Positions 27,542-35,278 of a stretch of DNA of 64,000 bases are shown piece after piece (the first letter of the stretch is position 1; each line of letters begins with the position of its first letter). Source of the DNA: Jatrophihabitans sp964252635 (GTDB lineage Bacteria; Actinomycetota; Actinomycetes; Mycobacteriales; Jatrophihabitantaceae); the NCBI RefSeq assembly GCF_964252635.1, contig NZ_CAXUNP010000014.1, positions 30,220-94,219 of the forward strand, read 5' to 3'. Made by a program: the position numbers and the translations under genes. The notes beneath the pieces were generated by a model. That model was not told where the DNA came from. It ran no database searches and was given only the letters and a program-made list of their open reading frames with translations.

Positions 27542-28612
27542 GTGCTGGATCTCGCCGCCGACCCCGTCTCGCTCACCGCCGCGCTCGTCGACGTCGAGTC
27601 GGTCTCCGGCGACGAGGACCACCTCGCCGGCCTGGTGCACGAGGCCCTCCGGGTCCTGCCGGGCCTGGCCGTCGAACGCGACGGCAACGTCGTACTGGCC
27701 CGCACCGACCTCGGCCGCCCGCAGCGCGTGGTGCTCGCCGGCCACCTCGACACCGTGCCGATCGCCGGCAACCTGCCCTCCCGGGTCGAGGGTGACACCC
27801 TGTTCGGCTGCGGCACGTCGGACATGAAGTCGGGGCTGGCCGTGATGCTCCGCGCCGCGCACCTGGTCGGCTCGGGGGCCCTCAATCCGCGCGTCGACCT
27901 GACCTTAGTCGCCTACGACTGCGAGGAGGTCGAGGCGGCGCGCAACGGGCTCGGTCGCATCGCGCGCACCCGACCTGAGGCGCTGGCCGGTGACCTCGCC
28001 GTGCTGTTGGAGGGCACCGAGGGTGCGGTCGAGGGCGGCTGCCAGGGGACGCTGCGCGTGCAGGTGCGCACCACCGGCACCCGGGCCCACAGCGCGCGGG
28101 CCTGGCTGGGGGTCAACGCGATCCACGCCGCGGCGCCGGTGCTCGAGCGGCTGGCGGGCTACGAGGCGCGGGTGGTGAACGTCGACGGCCTGACCTACCG
28201 GGAGGGCCTGCAGGCAGTGGGCATCAGCGGTGGGGTGGCGGGCAACGTCGTGCCCGACCAGTGCGTGGTCACGGTCAACTTCCGCTTCGCCCCGGACCGC
28301 TCCGAGAACGCGGCGCTCGACCACGTCCGCGAGGTGTTCGACGGGTTCGACGTCGTGCTCACCGACAGCGCGCCCGGGGCGCGGCCCGGTCTGGACCGGC
28401 CGGTGGCCGCCGAGTTCGTGGCCGCGGTGGGCGGCGAGGTACGGGCCAAGCTGGGCTGGACGGACGTCGCGCGGTTCGGGCCGCTGGGGGTGCCCGCCGT
28501 GAACTTCGGCCCGGGGGACCCGAAGCTGGCGCACACCCGGGACGAGTCGGTGTCGATGTCGCTCATCCGCTCGGGCGAGCAGGCCCTGCTGCGCTTCCTG
28601 TCGTCGTCCTGA
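27542..28612 (+). CDS. dapE: succinyl-diaminopimelate desuccinylase
   Basis: 356 aa M20-family zinc hydrolase that releases LL-diaminopimelate from its N-succinyl form, in the cytoplasm. Metal ligands are visible at His68 and Asp70 (AGHLDTVP), Asp94 (GCGTSDMKSG), Glu128/Glu129 (YDCEEVEA) and a C-terminal His (PKLAHTRDES). The dimerisation domain holds RAHSARAWLGVNAIH. TAGCGT (27528-27533) lies 8 bp before the GTG start. Divergent from dapD; together with dapC at 49.6 kb most of the succinylase branch is in this window. A perfect hairpin follows. Confidence 0.95.
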   Translation: MLDLAADPVSLTAALVDVESVSGDEDHLAGLVHEALRVLPGLAVERDGNVVLARTDLGRPQRVVLAGHLDTVPIAGNLPSRVEGDTLFGCGTSDMKSGLAVMLRAAHLVGSGALNPRVDLTLVAYDCEEVEAARNGLGRIARTRPEALAGDLAVLLEGTEGAVEGGCQGTLRVQVRTTGTRAHSARAWLGVNAIHAAAPVLERLAGYEARVVNVDGLTYREGLQAVGISGGVAGNVVPDQCVVTVNFRFAPDRSENAALDHVREVFDGFDVVLTDSAPGARPGLDRPVAAEFVAAVGGEVRAKLGWTDVARFGPLGVPAVNFGPGDPKLAHTRDESVSMSLIRSGEQALLRFLSSS

Positions 28613-28645
28613 CGTGCGATCGAACCGGCCCACTGCGCAGCAGTG

Positions 28646-28698
28646 AGGCCCGGTGAACGGGACCGTCCCTCCCCGGTACGGTCCCGTTCACCGGGCCT
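28646..28698. terminator. perfect 21-bp bidirectional terminator hairpin
   Basis: Left arm 28646-28666 and right arm 28678-28698 are exact reverse complements over 21 bp, with an 11-nt C-rich loop. It lies between the convergent dapE and CAP-domain genes and can serve both. There is no T-run on either side. Confidence 0.85.
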
Positions 28699-28739
28699 GC
28701 GCCCTGGCGGGCGATCTCCCCTGCGGTGTCTCGGATCCC

Positions 28740-29297
28740 TCAGGGGCGTCCGAAGTCGACCGTCAGCCAGACCTTGTGGTGGGTCTTGTCGACGTAGACG
28801 TCGACACCCACGTTGGTGAAGTGCGTGTTGAGGATGTTGAGCCGGTGGCCGTCGTTCGGAGCGACCTCGTTGTACATCATCTTCTGCAGCATGAGGACTC
28901 CGGCGCCCGTCACCTGACTGTTCCAGCCGATGTTTTCGCCGGCCCAGCTCCACTTGTAGCCGGCGGCCGTGACGCGGGAACCCAGCGCGGGCTCGCCCTT
29001 CTCCTGGTGCGACATGAGGTTGGCGCGGGCCATCGCGAGGTTGTGGCCGCGGGCCGAGTTGAGCAGCTTGGCGTTCGACGTGACGGCGTGCAGGTGGTGC
29101 GCGGCGCGCTCCTGGTTGAGCAGGGTCAGCACCGACTTGCCCCAGGACGCCTCGGTCGCGGTGCGGGCCGGCAGCGCGGTCTTCGCATCCGCGCGGCCCG
29201 GCTGCAGCAGCGTGACCAGCAGGGCGACGGTCAGCGCGAGGGCGGTGAGCAGCAGGCCGTGGCGGGAGCGGGACTGCGAGGCGGTGGTGGCGTCCAT
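28740..29297 (-). CDS. secreted CAP (SCP/PR1)-domain protein
   Basis: 185 aa. A signal peptide (basic head, hydrophobic core about residues 14-32, cleavage near ADA) is followed by a CAP domain. It has the fixed features LLNQERAAHHLHAVTSN, RGHNLAMARANLMSHQ (histidine near 90), AGENIGWN and DGHRLNILNTHFTNVGV. CAP proteins are exported and their roles in bacteria are mostly unknown (wall or lipid binding). The ATG at 29297 is chosen because the signal peptide begins there; an upstream GTG would place 48 charged residues before it. The 161-bp gap to the divergent LOG gene would serve as its leader; no Shine-Dalgarno is evident. Confidence 0.88.
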   Translation of the reverse strand: MDATTASQSRSRHGLLLTALALTVALLVTLLQPGRADAKTALPARTATEASWGKSVLTLLNQERAAHHLHAVTSNAKLLNSARGHNLAMARANLMSHQEKGEPALGSRVTAAGYKWSWAGENIGWNSQVTGAGVLMLQKMMYNEVAPNDGHRLNILNTHFTNVGVDVYVDKTHHKVWLTVDFGRP

Positions 29298-29458
29298 GAT
29301 GACCGTCCAGGGGAGGCGGGGTATGGGATGTCGTGCTGCCAGCTGCGTCCGATCGGCTCGGTGCAGCACAGTCGGTATGCCCGGGACCTTGGTCCTCCTA
29401 ACACGGATCTCACATTGCCCGCGACGGGCAGCGACGGACATCTCGCTACGGTGCCTTC

Positions 29459-30268
29459 ATGAGCGAAAGTGCCGAGCGCCCCGGCCCGCCCCCCGGCCAG
29501 CGCAGCCGTGGCCCCGTGGTCCTGCGCCGCGCCCAGGTGCAGTCCGGGACCACCGACCAGCGCCTGCTGGACTCCCGCGGGCCGTCGGACTGGGTGCACA
29601 CCGACCCGTGGCGCGTTCTGCGGATCCAGAGCGAGTTCGTGGAGGGCTTCGGCCTGCTCGCCGAGCTGCCCAAGGCGGTCTCGGTGTTCGGCTCGGCCCG
29701 GACCGGTCCGGACCACCCCGAGTACGAGATCGCACGCCGGCTCGGGTCCGCGCTGGCCGTGGCCGGCTTCGCGGTCATCACCGGGGGCGGCCCGGGAGCC
29801 ATGGAGGCGGCCAACCGTGGCGCCTGCGAGGCCGGCGGGGTGTCGGTGGGCCTCGGCATCGAGCTGCCGTTCGAGCAGAGCCTCAACCACTGGGTCGACA
29901 TCGGCATCAACTTCCGGTACTTCTTCGCCCGCAAGACGATGTTCGTCAAGTACGCCCAGGCCTTCGTCATCCTCCCAGGCGGGTTCGGGACGCTGGACGA
30001 GACGTTCGAGGCGCTGACCCTCGTGCAGACCCAGAAGGTCACCCGGTTCCCGGTGATCCTGTTCGGCAGCGCGTACTGGGGCGGCCTGATCGACTGGTTG
30101 CGCTCGACGGTGCGGGAGGCCGGCAAGATCGGCGAGCACGACCTCGACCTGCTGCACGTCACCGACGACGTCGACGACGCCGTCGGCCACATCCTCGCGG
30201 CCGAGTCCGAGCGGTCGGCGCAGGCCCAGGCCGAGCGCGCCGCGGTCGCCGACCGACCCAGTCCGTGA
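29459..30268 (+). CDS. LOG family protein (TIGR00730), long form
   Basis: 269 aa Rossmann-fold protein of the lysine-decarboxylase-like/LOG group. Signature SVFGSARTG, GGGPGAMEAANRGA (about 109-122) and PGGFGTLDETFEA (about 179-191) bind nucleotide phosphate. LOG enzymes release free cytokinin-type bases from nucleoside 5'-monophosphates; in bacteria they are better viewed as general nucleotide phosphoribohydrolases. A disordered head (1-30) precedes the domain. TACGGT (29447-29452) lies 6 bp before the ATG. The neighbouring paralog overlaps its stop. Confidence 0.88.
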   Translation: MSESAERPGPPPGQRSRGPVVLRRAQVQSGTTDQRLLDSRGPSDWVHTDPWRVLRIQSEFVEGFGLLAELPKAVSVFGSARTGPDHPEYEIARRLGSALAVAGFAVITGGGPGAMEAANRGACEAGGVSVGLGIELPFEQSLNHWVDIGINFRYFFARKTMFVKYAQAFVILPGGFGTLDETFEALTLVQTQKVTRFPVILFGSAYWGGLIDWLRSTVREAGKIGEHDLDLLHVTDDVDDAVGHILAAESERSAQAQAERAAVADRPSP

Positions 30269-30813
30269 CCACGGCGTCGATCTGCGTCTACTGCTCGTCC
30301 TCGGAGACCATCGACCGCCGCTACGTCGAGCTGGCGGCGGCCGTCGGGTCCCGGCTGGCCACCGAGGGGTACGCGTTGGTCTCGGGCGGCGGCCGGGTGT
30401 CGATGATGGGTGCGGTCGCCCGCGCGGCACGGGCCGGCGGGGCGCACACCGCCGGCATCATCCCGCAGCACCTCGTGCCCTACGAGGTCGCCGACACGGA
30501 CGCGGACGAGCTCGTGGTCGTCGACACGATGCGCGAACGCAAGCGCGTGATGGACGAACGGTCCGATGCGTTCATCGCGCTGCCCGGAGGCATCGGCACG
30601 CTCGAGGAGTTATTCGAGGTGTGGACGGCGGGCTCGCTGAGCATGCACGCGAAGCCCGTGCTCGTGCTCGACGACGACGGCTTCTACGACCCGCTCTGGG
30701 CGTTCCTCGACTCCCTGCAGGCGCGCGGCTTCGTGCGGGCGGCGGCGTTGGCGCAGCTGCACCGGGTGTCCGGCGTCGACGAGGCGTTCACGCTGCTGGC
30801 GCAGCTGCTCTAG
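30265..30813 (+). CDS. LOG family protein (TIGR00730), short form
   Basis: 182 aa, second LOG paralog, of canonical length. It begins SICVYCSSSETID, keeps SGGGRVSMMGAVA (glycine-rich phosphate loop), MRERKRVMDERSDAFIALPGG (split over residues 89-110) and PGGIGTLEELFE (about 108-119) with the catalytic Arg/Glu pair of phosphoribohydrolases. The GTGA overlap with the first LOG gene makes a coupled pair. M. tuberculosis Rv1205 is the likely ortholog by position. The stop codon is part of a triple 16-bp repeat. Confidence 0.9.
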   Translation: MTTASICVYCSSSETIDRRYVELAAAVGSRLATEGYALVSGGGRVSMMGAVARAARAGGAHTAGIIPQHLVPYEVADTDADELVVVDTMRERKRVMDERSDAFIALPGGIGTLEELFEVWTAGSLSMHAKPVLVLDDDGFYDPLWAFLDSLQARGFVRAAALAQLHRVSGVDEAFTLLAQLL

Positions 30814-30855
30814 CCGTCGAGCGCTCTAGCCGTCGTGCGTTCTAGCCGTCGAGCG
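30808..30855. repeat. three tandem 16-bp units joining two convergent stop codons
   Basis: CTCTAGCCGTCGAGCG at 30808-30823 is repeated with one change at 30824-30839 and one change at 30840-30855. The TAG in unit 1 is the stop of the LOG gene and the CTA in unit 3 is the stop of the convergent DUF1990 gene. Unit 2 gives spare stops on both strands. The units look like recent slippage at a boundary between syntenic and accessory DNA. Confidence 0.8.
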
Positions 30856-31378
30856 CGCGCAGGTAGCGTCTCGTGACCAGGTCCTGGACGCCCGTGCCGA
30901 TGGGGCCGCCCAGGCGCGCCAGCCGGGTGGCGGGCCGGGAGAAGGCGGTGATCGTGAAGTCGACCGAGCCGTCGTCGTGGCGCTCGAGGACGAATGCCTC
31001 CTCGCCGCGCTCGGGGTGCCCGGGCAGGGTGCCGTAGGCGAAGCCACGACGGTTCGAGGCGTCGACGACGGCGACCACGCGGCACGGGATGGTTAGCGCG
31101 AGCGGGCCGACGCCGACGCTCAGCACCACCACGGCATCCTGCTCGACCTCAATGCTGGACGCGGCCACGCGCAGGCCCGAGCGGGCCTGCACCTGCCACT
31201 GCAGCAAGGCACGGGACGCCTCGTCGAAGCCGGTGCCCTCGGGCAGTCGTCGGGTGCGTCGCAGGTGCCGGTAACCGGTGGGCAGCTCGCCGAACACGCG
31301 GCCCACCTCCGGATAGGTCAGCGATTGGGCGCGCAGCCGCTCGACGGTTGCCGCGTCGAGCAGCCGCACTGCCGTCAC
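30842..31378 (-). CDS. DUF1990 family protein
   Basis: 178 aa, all beta-rich after residue 70. It starts with DAATVERLRAQSLTYPEVG and GYRHLRRTRRLPEG, carries WQVQARSGLRVAASS and GFAYGTLPGHPERGEEAFVL, and ends with FTITAFSRPATRLARLGGP, the DUF1990 layout that is related to START/SRPBCC folds. Function unknown; probably lipid or small-molecule binding. GTG 31378 overlaps the stop of the upstream SRPBCC gene (GTGA), so the two related folds are made as a pair. Confidence 0.85.
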   Translation of the reverse strand: MTAVRLLDAATVERLRAQSLTYPEVGRVFGELPTGYRHLRRTRRLPEGTGFDEASRALLQWQVQARSGLRVAASSIEVEQDAVVVLSVGVGPLALTIPCRVVAVVDASNRRGFAYGTLPGHPERGEEAFVLERHDDGSVDFTITAFSRPATRLARLGGPIGTGVQDLVTRRYLRALDG

Positions 31379-31773
31379 TGCTCGAGCACCCGCTTTAGGT
31401 TCTGCAGGTCGCGCGAGACGGCCGCCGCGTCGCGCTCGAACTCCTCGGCGCTGACCCCGGGCCGGCGACGCAGGGTGAAGACGACGTCGCACTCCGTACC
31501 GTTGGGTATGGCGCGCATGGGGTTCAGGACGACCTCGCCGCTCGGCAGGGTGACCTCGTGGTCGAGGACGCCGAAGTCGTTGGGCGGTGCGAAGGCGAAC
31601 GCCACCCGGCCCATGGGTGAGTCGGCGATCCAGCGGCCGTCTTCGAGCGTGACCGCCGAGCTCAGCCCGGGTGCCCAGGACGGCAGGTTGGTCGGGTTGC
31701 CCGCGAAGGCGTAGACGGCTGCGGCGGGCCGGTCGATGCGGACGCCGAGATGGCGGGTGTGCTCGTCGGTCAT
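31375..31773 (-). CDS. SRPBCC (polyketide cyclase/START-like) family protein
   Basis: 132 aa helix-grip protein. It opens HLGVRIDRPAAAVYAFAGNP, which is the SRPBCC first strand and helix, and closes with a long C-terminal helix (FERDAAAVSRDLQNLKRVLEQ split at 112-132). The family binds hydrophobic ligands; the substrate is unknown. ATG 31773 is chosen: a farther ATG at 31839 adds 22 residues without homology. CACACT (31785-31780) lies 6 bp before the start. First gene of the pair with DUF1990. Confidence 0.82.
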   Translation of the reverse strand: MTDEHTRHLGVRIDRPAAAVYAFAGNPTNLPSWAPGLSSAVTLEDGRWIADSPMGRVAFAFAPPNDFGVLDHEVTLPSGEVVLNPMRAIPNGTECDVVFTLRRRPGVSAEEFERDAAAVSRDLQNLKRVLEQ

Positions 31774-31821
31774 GGGTTCAGTGTGTCCCTCCGGCGGGGT
31801 GAAGGGTCGTAGCCTCCTGCC

Positions 31822-32199
31822 GTGACTCGGATGTACCACGTGACGGCATCGCGAAACCGGGAGTCCGTCGCCGAACTGCAGGATGCGGGCTCAGGTCTTC
31901 GTTACAACGCGGGCCTCGTCGAGCCCGGTCGTCTGATGCTGATTGATCGACACGTCCCCGCGGCTCCTCCTGTCGAAGTCCGCGCGCTCTGATCGTCGGC
32001 GTACACGTCGACCCTCGTTCTGACGCTCGATGACGGAACCGCGCTAAACGACGAGGCGACACGGAACTACCTCGGCAAAAAGCAAGCACTGGGCGCCGGC
32101 GAGAAGTGCCGAGATTCTTTCGGCAGAGCTGCGGCTGACACCCATTTCTGTCAGACCCCGTTGCGAGAATCATGTCGTGATCGAGTCGTCCGCACGTGA
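31822..32199 (+). other. gene-free or decayed 400-bp stretch with one stop-interrupted frame
   Basis: The 403 bp between the SRPBCC and HNH starts contain no intact gene. One frame is open from GTG 31822 to TGA 32197 except for a single in-frame TGA at 31990. Its second half reads STLVLTLDDGTALN and NYLGKKQALGAGEKCRDS, with A/T-ending codons (CTA, AAA, CAA, GCA, TCT) rare in neighbouring genes. This may be a decayed acquired gene; in such GC-rich DNA, open frames also arise by chance, so confidence is low. GAGAAT (32165-32170) is the likely -10 of the HNH gene. Confidence 0.3.
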
Positions 32200-33520
32200 C
32201 CTGCAGGCAGCATTCACCGCTGTCGTGGACGGGTTCCTGGCGACCGACTACGAAGCGTTGAACCCTGCGGAGCTCGCCGAACTCGTCACCGCCCGCGAGG
32301 CAGAACGCCGTCGCCTGGAGGCGGACGACGCAAGGCTCGTCTCCGCTCTCGCCGCGCAAGCGCCGCCTGCTCGGTTCGGGGCGACGTCGCTGCCCGACCT
32401 CATCGGCGGCCTGACCCGGGTGACCCGCACGGAAGCGCGCGCACGGGCGCAGCGCTCGGTCGACATCGGGCCCCGGCGTGCGCTGTCGGGCGAAGCGCTG
32501 CCGCCCATTCACCCCCGCACCGCCGGCGCCCTGCGCGACGGGCTCATCTCGGGGGCGCACGTCGACGTGATCACCCGCTACCTGGGTCGCCTGCCGGCGA
32601 CGGTCGCCCTCGAGTCGGTGACGACGCCGCAGGGGCCGCGCACGGTGTTCGATGCCGCCGAGGACTTCCTCGTCACGGCGGCGCAGCACGAGGATCCGGG
32701 TGCGTTGCGTCGCTCAGGAGACCTGCTGCTGGCCCGTCTGGACCCGGACGGCGCCGAGCCTCGCGACAAGGAGCTCGAGCGGCGGCGCTGGTTCACCATC
32801 GGGGGGCGCGGCGGCGACGAGGTGCACGGCACGCTGACACCGGAGACCAAGGCGGTCTGGCAGGCCATCCTTGACTCTCTCGGCGCCCCGCAACCGGTGG
32901 AGGACGGCACCAGCGACGAGCGCACCGCAGGGCAGCGACGCCACGACGCGATGCTCGAGGCCGGGCTGCGGTTGCTGCGCTCCGGGACGCTGCCCGAATG
33001 CGGGGGCGTCCCCGTCACGGTGGTCGTGCGCGTCGATGCCGACGACCTGGCGGGTGCCGCGGCAGGCGCATCCGGTGGGGTGGCGCAGACCGCACACGGC
33101 GACGTCGTGAGCGTGGAACGGTTCCTGCGCCTGGCCGACGAGGCCGACGTCGTCACCGTCGCCCTCACCGCCCACGGCGAGATCCTCGACTACGGCCGCA
33201 CGCGTCGCTGCGCGTCGGCGGCCCAGCGCCGTGCGCTTACTGCCCGGGACGGCGGGTGCTGCTTTCCCCGCTGCGATCGCCCCGGCGCGTGGACGGAGGT
33301 GCACCACATCCGCGCCTGGATCCGTGGCGGGAGGACGGATCTGGACAACCTCTGCCTGCTGTGCGCGCACCACCACCGCACGTTCGAGGCGGCAGGGTGG
33401 GTGGTCGAGATGGTCGACGGGGTGCCGCAGTGGACACCGCCGGCCTGGCTCGACCCCCAGCAGCGCCGACGAACCAACACCGCCCACCACCTGCCGGAGA
33501 TGACGTTCGCCGTCGCCTGA
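32177..33520 (+). CDS. DUF222 and HNH endonuclease domain protein (13E12 repeat family)
   Basis: 447 aa. A long helical DUF222 domain (about 1-310) is followed by an HNH nuclease motif: RDGGCCFPRCDRPGAWTEVHH (about 356-376, Cys pair and His-His), then GGRTDLDNLCLLCAHHH (about 381-397), giving the Cys4-zinc/HNH arrangement. Actinobacterial genomes carry many copies of this family (13E12 repeats of mycobacteria), often next to mobile or variable DNA; their role is unknown. GTG 32177 has GAGAAT 6 bp upstream. The gene sits in a break of otherwise conserved order. Confidence 0.92.
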   Translation: MIESSARDLQAAFTAVVDGFLATDYEALNPAELAELVTAREAERRRLEADDARLVSALAAQAPPARFGATSLPDLIGGLTRVTRTEARARAQRSVDIGPRRALSGEALPPIHPRTAGALRDGLISGAHVDVITRYLGRLPATVALESVTTPQGPRTVFDAAEDFLVTAAQHEDPGALRRSGDLLLARLDPDGAEPRDKELERRRWFTIGGRGGDEVHGTLTPETKAVWQAILDSLGAPQPVEDGTSDERTAGQRRHDAMLEAGLRLLRSGTLPECGGVPVTVVVRVDADDLAGAAAGASGGVAQTAHGDVVSVERFLRLADEADVVTVALTAHGEILDYGRTRRCASAAQRRALTARDGGCCFPRCDRPGAWTEVHHIRAWIRGGRTDLDNLCLLCAHHHRTFEAAGWVVEMVDGVPQWTPPAWLDPQQRRRTNTAHHLPEMTFAVA

Positions 33521-33570
33521 AGGGTGTAGGGCCTGGGTGACGATCGGCAGTGACGATCAGGAACGAGCGG

Positions 33571-34302
33571 TCAGGACGTGCCGCGGGGCAGGCCGGGGCC
33601 GTGCTCCTGGAAGTAGAGCAGCCGCTCGTTCTCCTGGGCGATGCGTTCCGGGGTGCCGTCGAGGTCGCGGAACAGCTGCTTGAGGACCCGGACGCCGCCG
33701 GGGGACTGGGCGGCGACCTGTTCCGCGAGCTCGATCGCCGCCGCCTCGGCGTCGGCGGCGGCCGCGACCCGCTGCATCAGGCCCAGCTCGCGTGCCTCGT
33801 CGATGCCGATCGAGCGCCCGGTGAACACCAGGTCCTTGGCCCGCGCCAGCCCGATCAGCGGGGCGAGTCGCGCGGGGCCCACCGGCACGCCCAGCCGGGC
33901 GCCGGCCCACGCCAGCTTCAGGTTGTCGCCGCCGACCCGCAGGTCCGCGCCGGCGACGATCTCGGCGCCCGCCCCGACGCAGTTGCCCACGCACACCGCG
34001 ATCACCGGCACCGGCAGCGCATCGATCCCGCTGTACATGCGGGTGAACGCGGCCATCCGGGCGTACCCCGCGGCGTCGTCCAGCTGCTCGCCGACGTCGG
34101 CGCCCGCGCACAGCGCCCAGGAATCGGTCGTCGAGAACACCAGCGCGCGCAGGTCGTCGTCGGCGGACAGCTCGTCCAGCGCGGCGATGACGAGGGCCAG
34201 GCTCTCGGTGTCGAGGGCGTTGCGCTTGTCGGGACGGTTCAGGCGCAGGATCTCGATGCCGTCGGGCCGGCGCTCGCGCAGGACGGGGGACTCGGTCGTC
34301 AT
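33571..34302 (-). CDS. enoyl-CoA hydratase/isomerase family protein
   Basis: 243 aa crotonase-fold protein. CoA-binding and oxyanion-hole segments are seen: LNRPDKRNALDTESL (about 21-35), WALCAGADVGEQ (about 62-73, standard G-A-D oxyanion hole) and GNCVGAGAEIVAGADLR (about 105-121). The glutamate pair of a true hydratase is not clear: the position after VGAGAE has one acid, and the second (usually near PPARLAPLIGLARA) is absent, so isomerase or hydrolase activity is possible. ATG 34302 is chosen over an upstream start with 10 unlike residues. It stands alone, divergent from the PPOX gene. Confidence 0.87.
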   Translation of the reverse strand: MTTESPVLRERRPDGIEILRLNRPDKRNALDTESLALVIAALDELSADDDLRALVFSTTDSWALCAGADVGEQLDDAAGYARMAAFTRMYSGIDALPVPVIAVCVGNCVGAGAEIVAGADLRVGGDNLKLAWAGARLGVPVGPARLAPLIGLARAKDLVFTGRSIGIDEARELGLMQRVAAAADAEAAAIELAEQVAAQSPGGVRVLKQLFRDLDGTPERIAQENERLLYFQEHGPGLPRGTS

Positions 34303-34376
34303 GCGCAGAGTCCACCACGGACCGGCGACCACGCCGAACGCCGCCCACGCCGAGGCCCACCACCTACCCTGTGGTC

Positions 34377-34805
34377 ATGGCAACCCGGATGACCGACGAC
34401 GAACGCCGCACCTTCCTGACCGAGGGCACCCGTACCGGCGTGCTGTCGACCGTGCGCAAGGACGGCACCCCGCACGCCGCGCCGATCTGGTTCGTGCTCG
34501 ACGGCGACGACATCGTGTTCACGACGGGGCGCGACACCGTCAAGGGCCGGAACCTGGTGCGTACCGGCGTCGCCACCCTGACCGTCGACGAGGCGGCGCC
34601 GCCGTTCTCCTTCGTCACCGTCACCGGCCGGGTCGAGATCAGCGGCGACCTGGGCGAGATGCTGGTCTGGACCACCCGGCTCGGTGGGCGCTACATGGGT
34701 GCGGAGAACGCCGAGGCGTTCGGCCGCCGCAACGCCGTGCCCGAGGAGATGCTGGTCCGCCTGACGCCGGAGCGGACCACGGCCTTGGCGGGCATCGCCG
34801 ACTGA
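34377..34805 (+). CDS. PPOX-class FMN/F420-dependent oxidoreductase
   Basis: 142 aa split-barrel protein of the pyridoxamine-phosphate oxidase-like group. It opens TRTGVLSTVRKDGTPHAAPIW (split at 18-38), then FTTGRDTVKGRNLVRTG, the pattern of TIGR03618-type actinobacterial F420-dependent enzymes. TACCCT (34365-34370) lies 6 bp before ATG 34377; the GTG at 34371 falls right at the end of the hexamer and is unlikely. Substrate unknown. The neighbours (enoyl-CoA hydratase, DivIVA-like) give no hint. Confidence 0.85.
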   Translation: MATRMTDDERRTFLTEGTRTGVLSTVRKDGTPHAAPIWFVLDGDDIVFTTGRDTVKGRNLVRTGVATLTVDEAAPPFSFVTVTGRVEISGDLGEMLVWTTRLGGRYMGAENAEAFGRRNAVPEEMLVRLTPERTTALAGIAD

Positions 34806-34864
34806 GTCGGCAGCCGCCTGAGCGGATGATCCACGTCGTCGTGGCCGCGTGACAGGATCCTCGA

Positions 34865-35278
34865 ATGCTCCACCTGCTCCTCTACGTGCTGCTGGCGATC
34901 GTCGTCGCCGTCGGGCTGTTCCTGCTCGCCACCCGTTTCCTGCCCGCGGGCGAGCAGATCGCGCCCGTGACGCGGGACGAGCCGGTCTGGACGTTGCCGC
35001 ACGAACGCCGCCTGCAGGCCGAGGACGTCGACACGGTGCGCCTGCCCGTCGCGCTGCGCGGCTACCGGTTCGCCGAGACCGACATCCTGCTCGATCGGTT
35101 GGCGGGCGAGCTGCGCGAGCGCGACGCCGAGATCGCGCGGCTGCGAGGCGAGGCGCTGACGGCGGACGAGCCCGAGAGCCAGGTCGAGCCCGAGAACCGC
35201 GTCGAGCCCGAGAACCGCGTCGAGCTCGAAGATCGCGAGCAGCCGGCAGAAGTACCGATCACCGATGACGAGCGCTGA
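34865..35278 (+). CDS. DivIVA-domain membrane protein (Rv1209-like)
   Basis: 137 aa. One N-terminal transmembrane helix (about 2-24), then the short DivIVA-type motif LRGYRFAETDILLDRLAGEL (about 64-83) and a coiled-coil segment (RERDAEIARLRGEA). An acidic tail has the repeat VEPENRVEPENR (about 108-119), encoded by an 18-bp tandem repeat. Position before tag matches M. tuberculosis Rv1209. DivIVA-type motifs sense curved membrane and recruit wall-growth proteins; a role at poles or septa is inferred. CAGGAT (34853-34858) lies 6 bp before the ATG. It overlaps tag by 14 bp. Confidence 0.85.
   Translation: MLHLLLYVLLAIVVAVGLFLLATRFLPAGEQIAPVTRDEPVWTLPHERRLQAEDVDTVRLPVALRGYRFAETDILLDRLAGELRERDAEIARLRGEALTADEPESQVEPENRVEPENRVELEDREQPAEVPITDDER

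Noticed and set aside
29298..29458. Riboswitch (for example c-di-AMP type) in the leader of the CAP-domain gene
   Set aside because: The gap is long and the protein is wall-directed, but I could not find the conserved core of a known class.
31990..31992. Selenocysteine or other recoding at the in-frame TGA
   Set aside because: No SECIS-like hairpin, no selenoprotein homology, and weak evidence that the frame is a gene at all.
32177..33520. DUF222/HNH protein as a transposase or homing intron
   Set aside because: No terminal repeats, target duplication or split host gene are visible; the family occurs as stand-alone genes.
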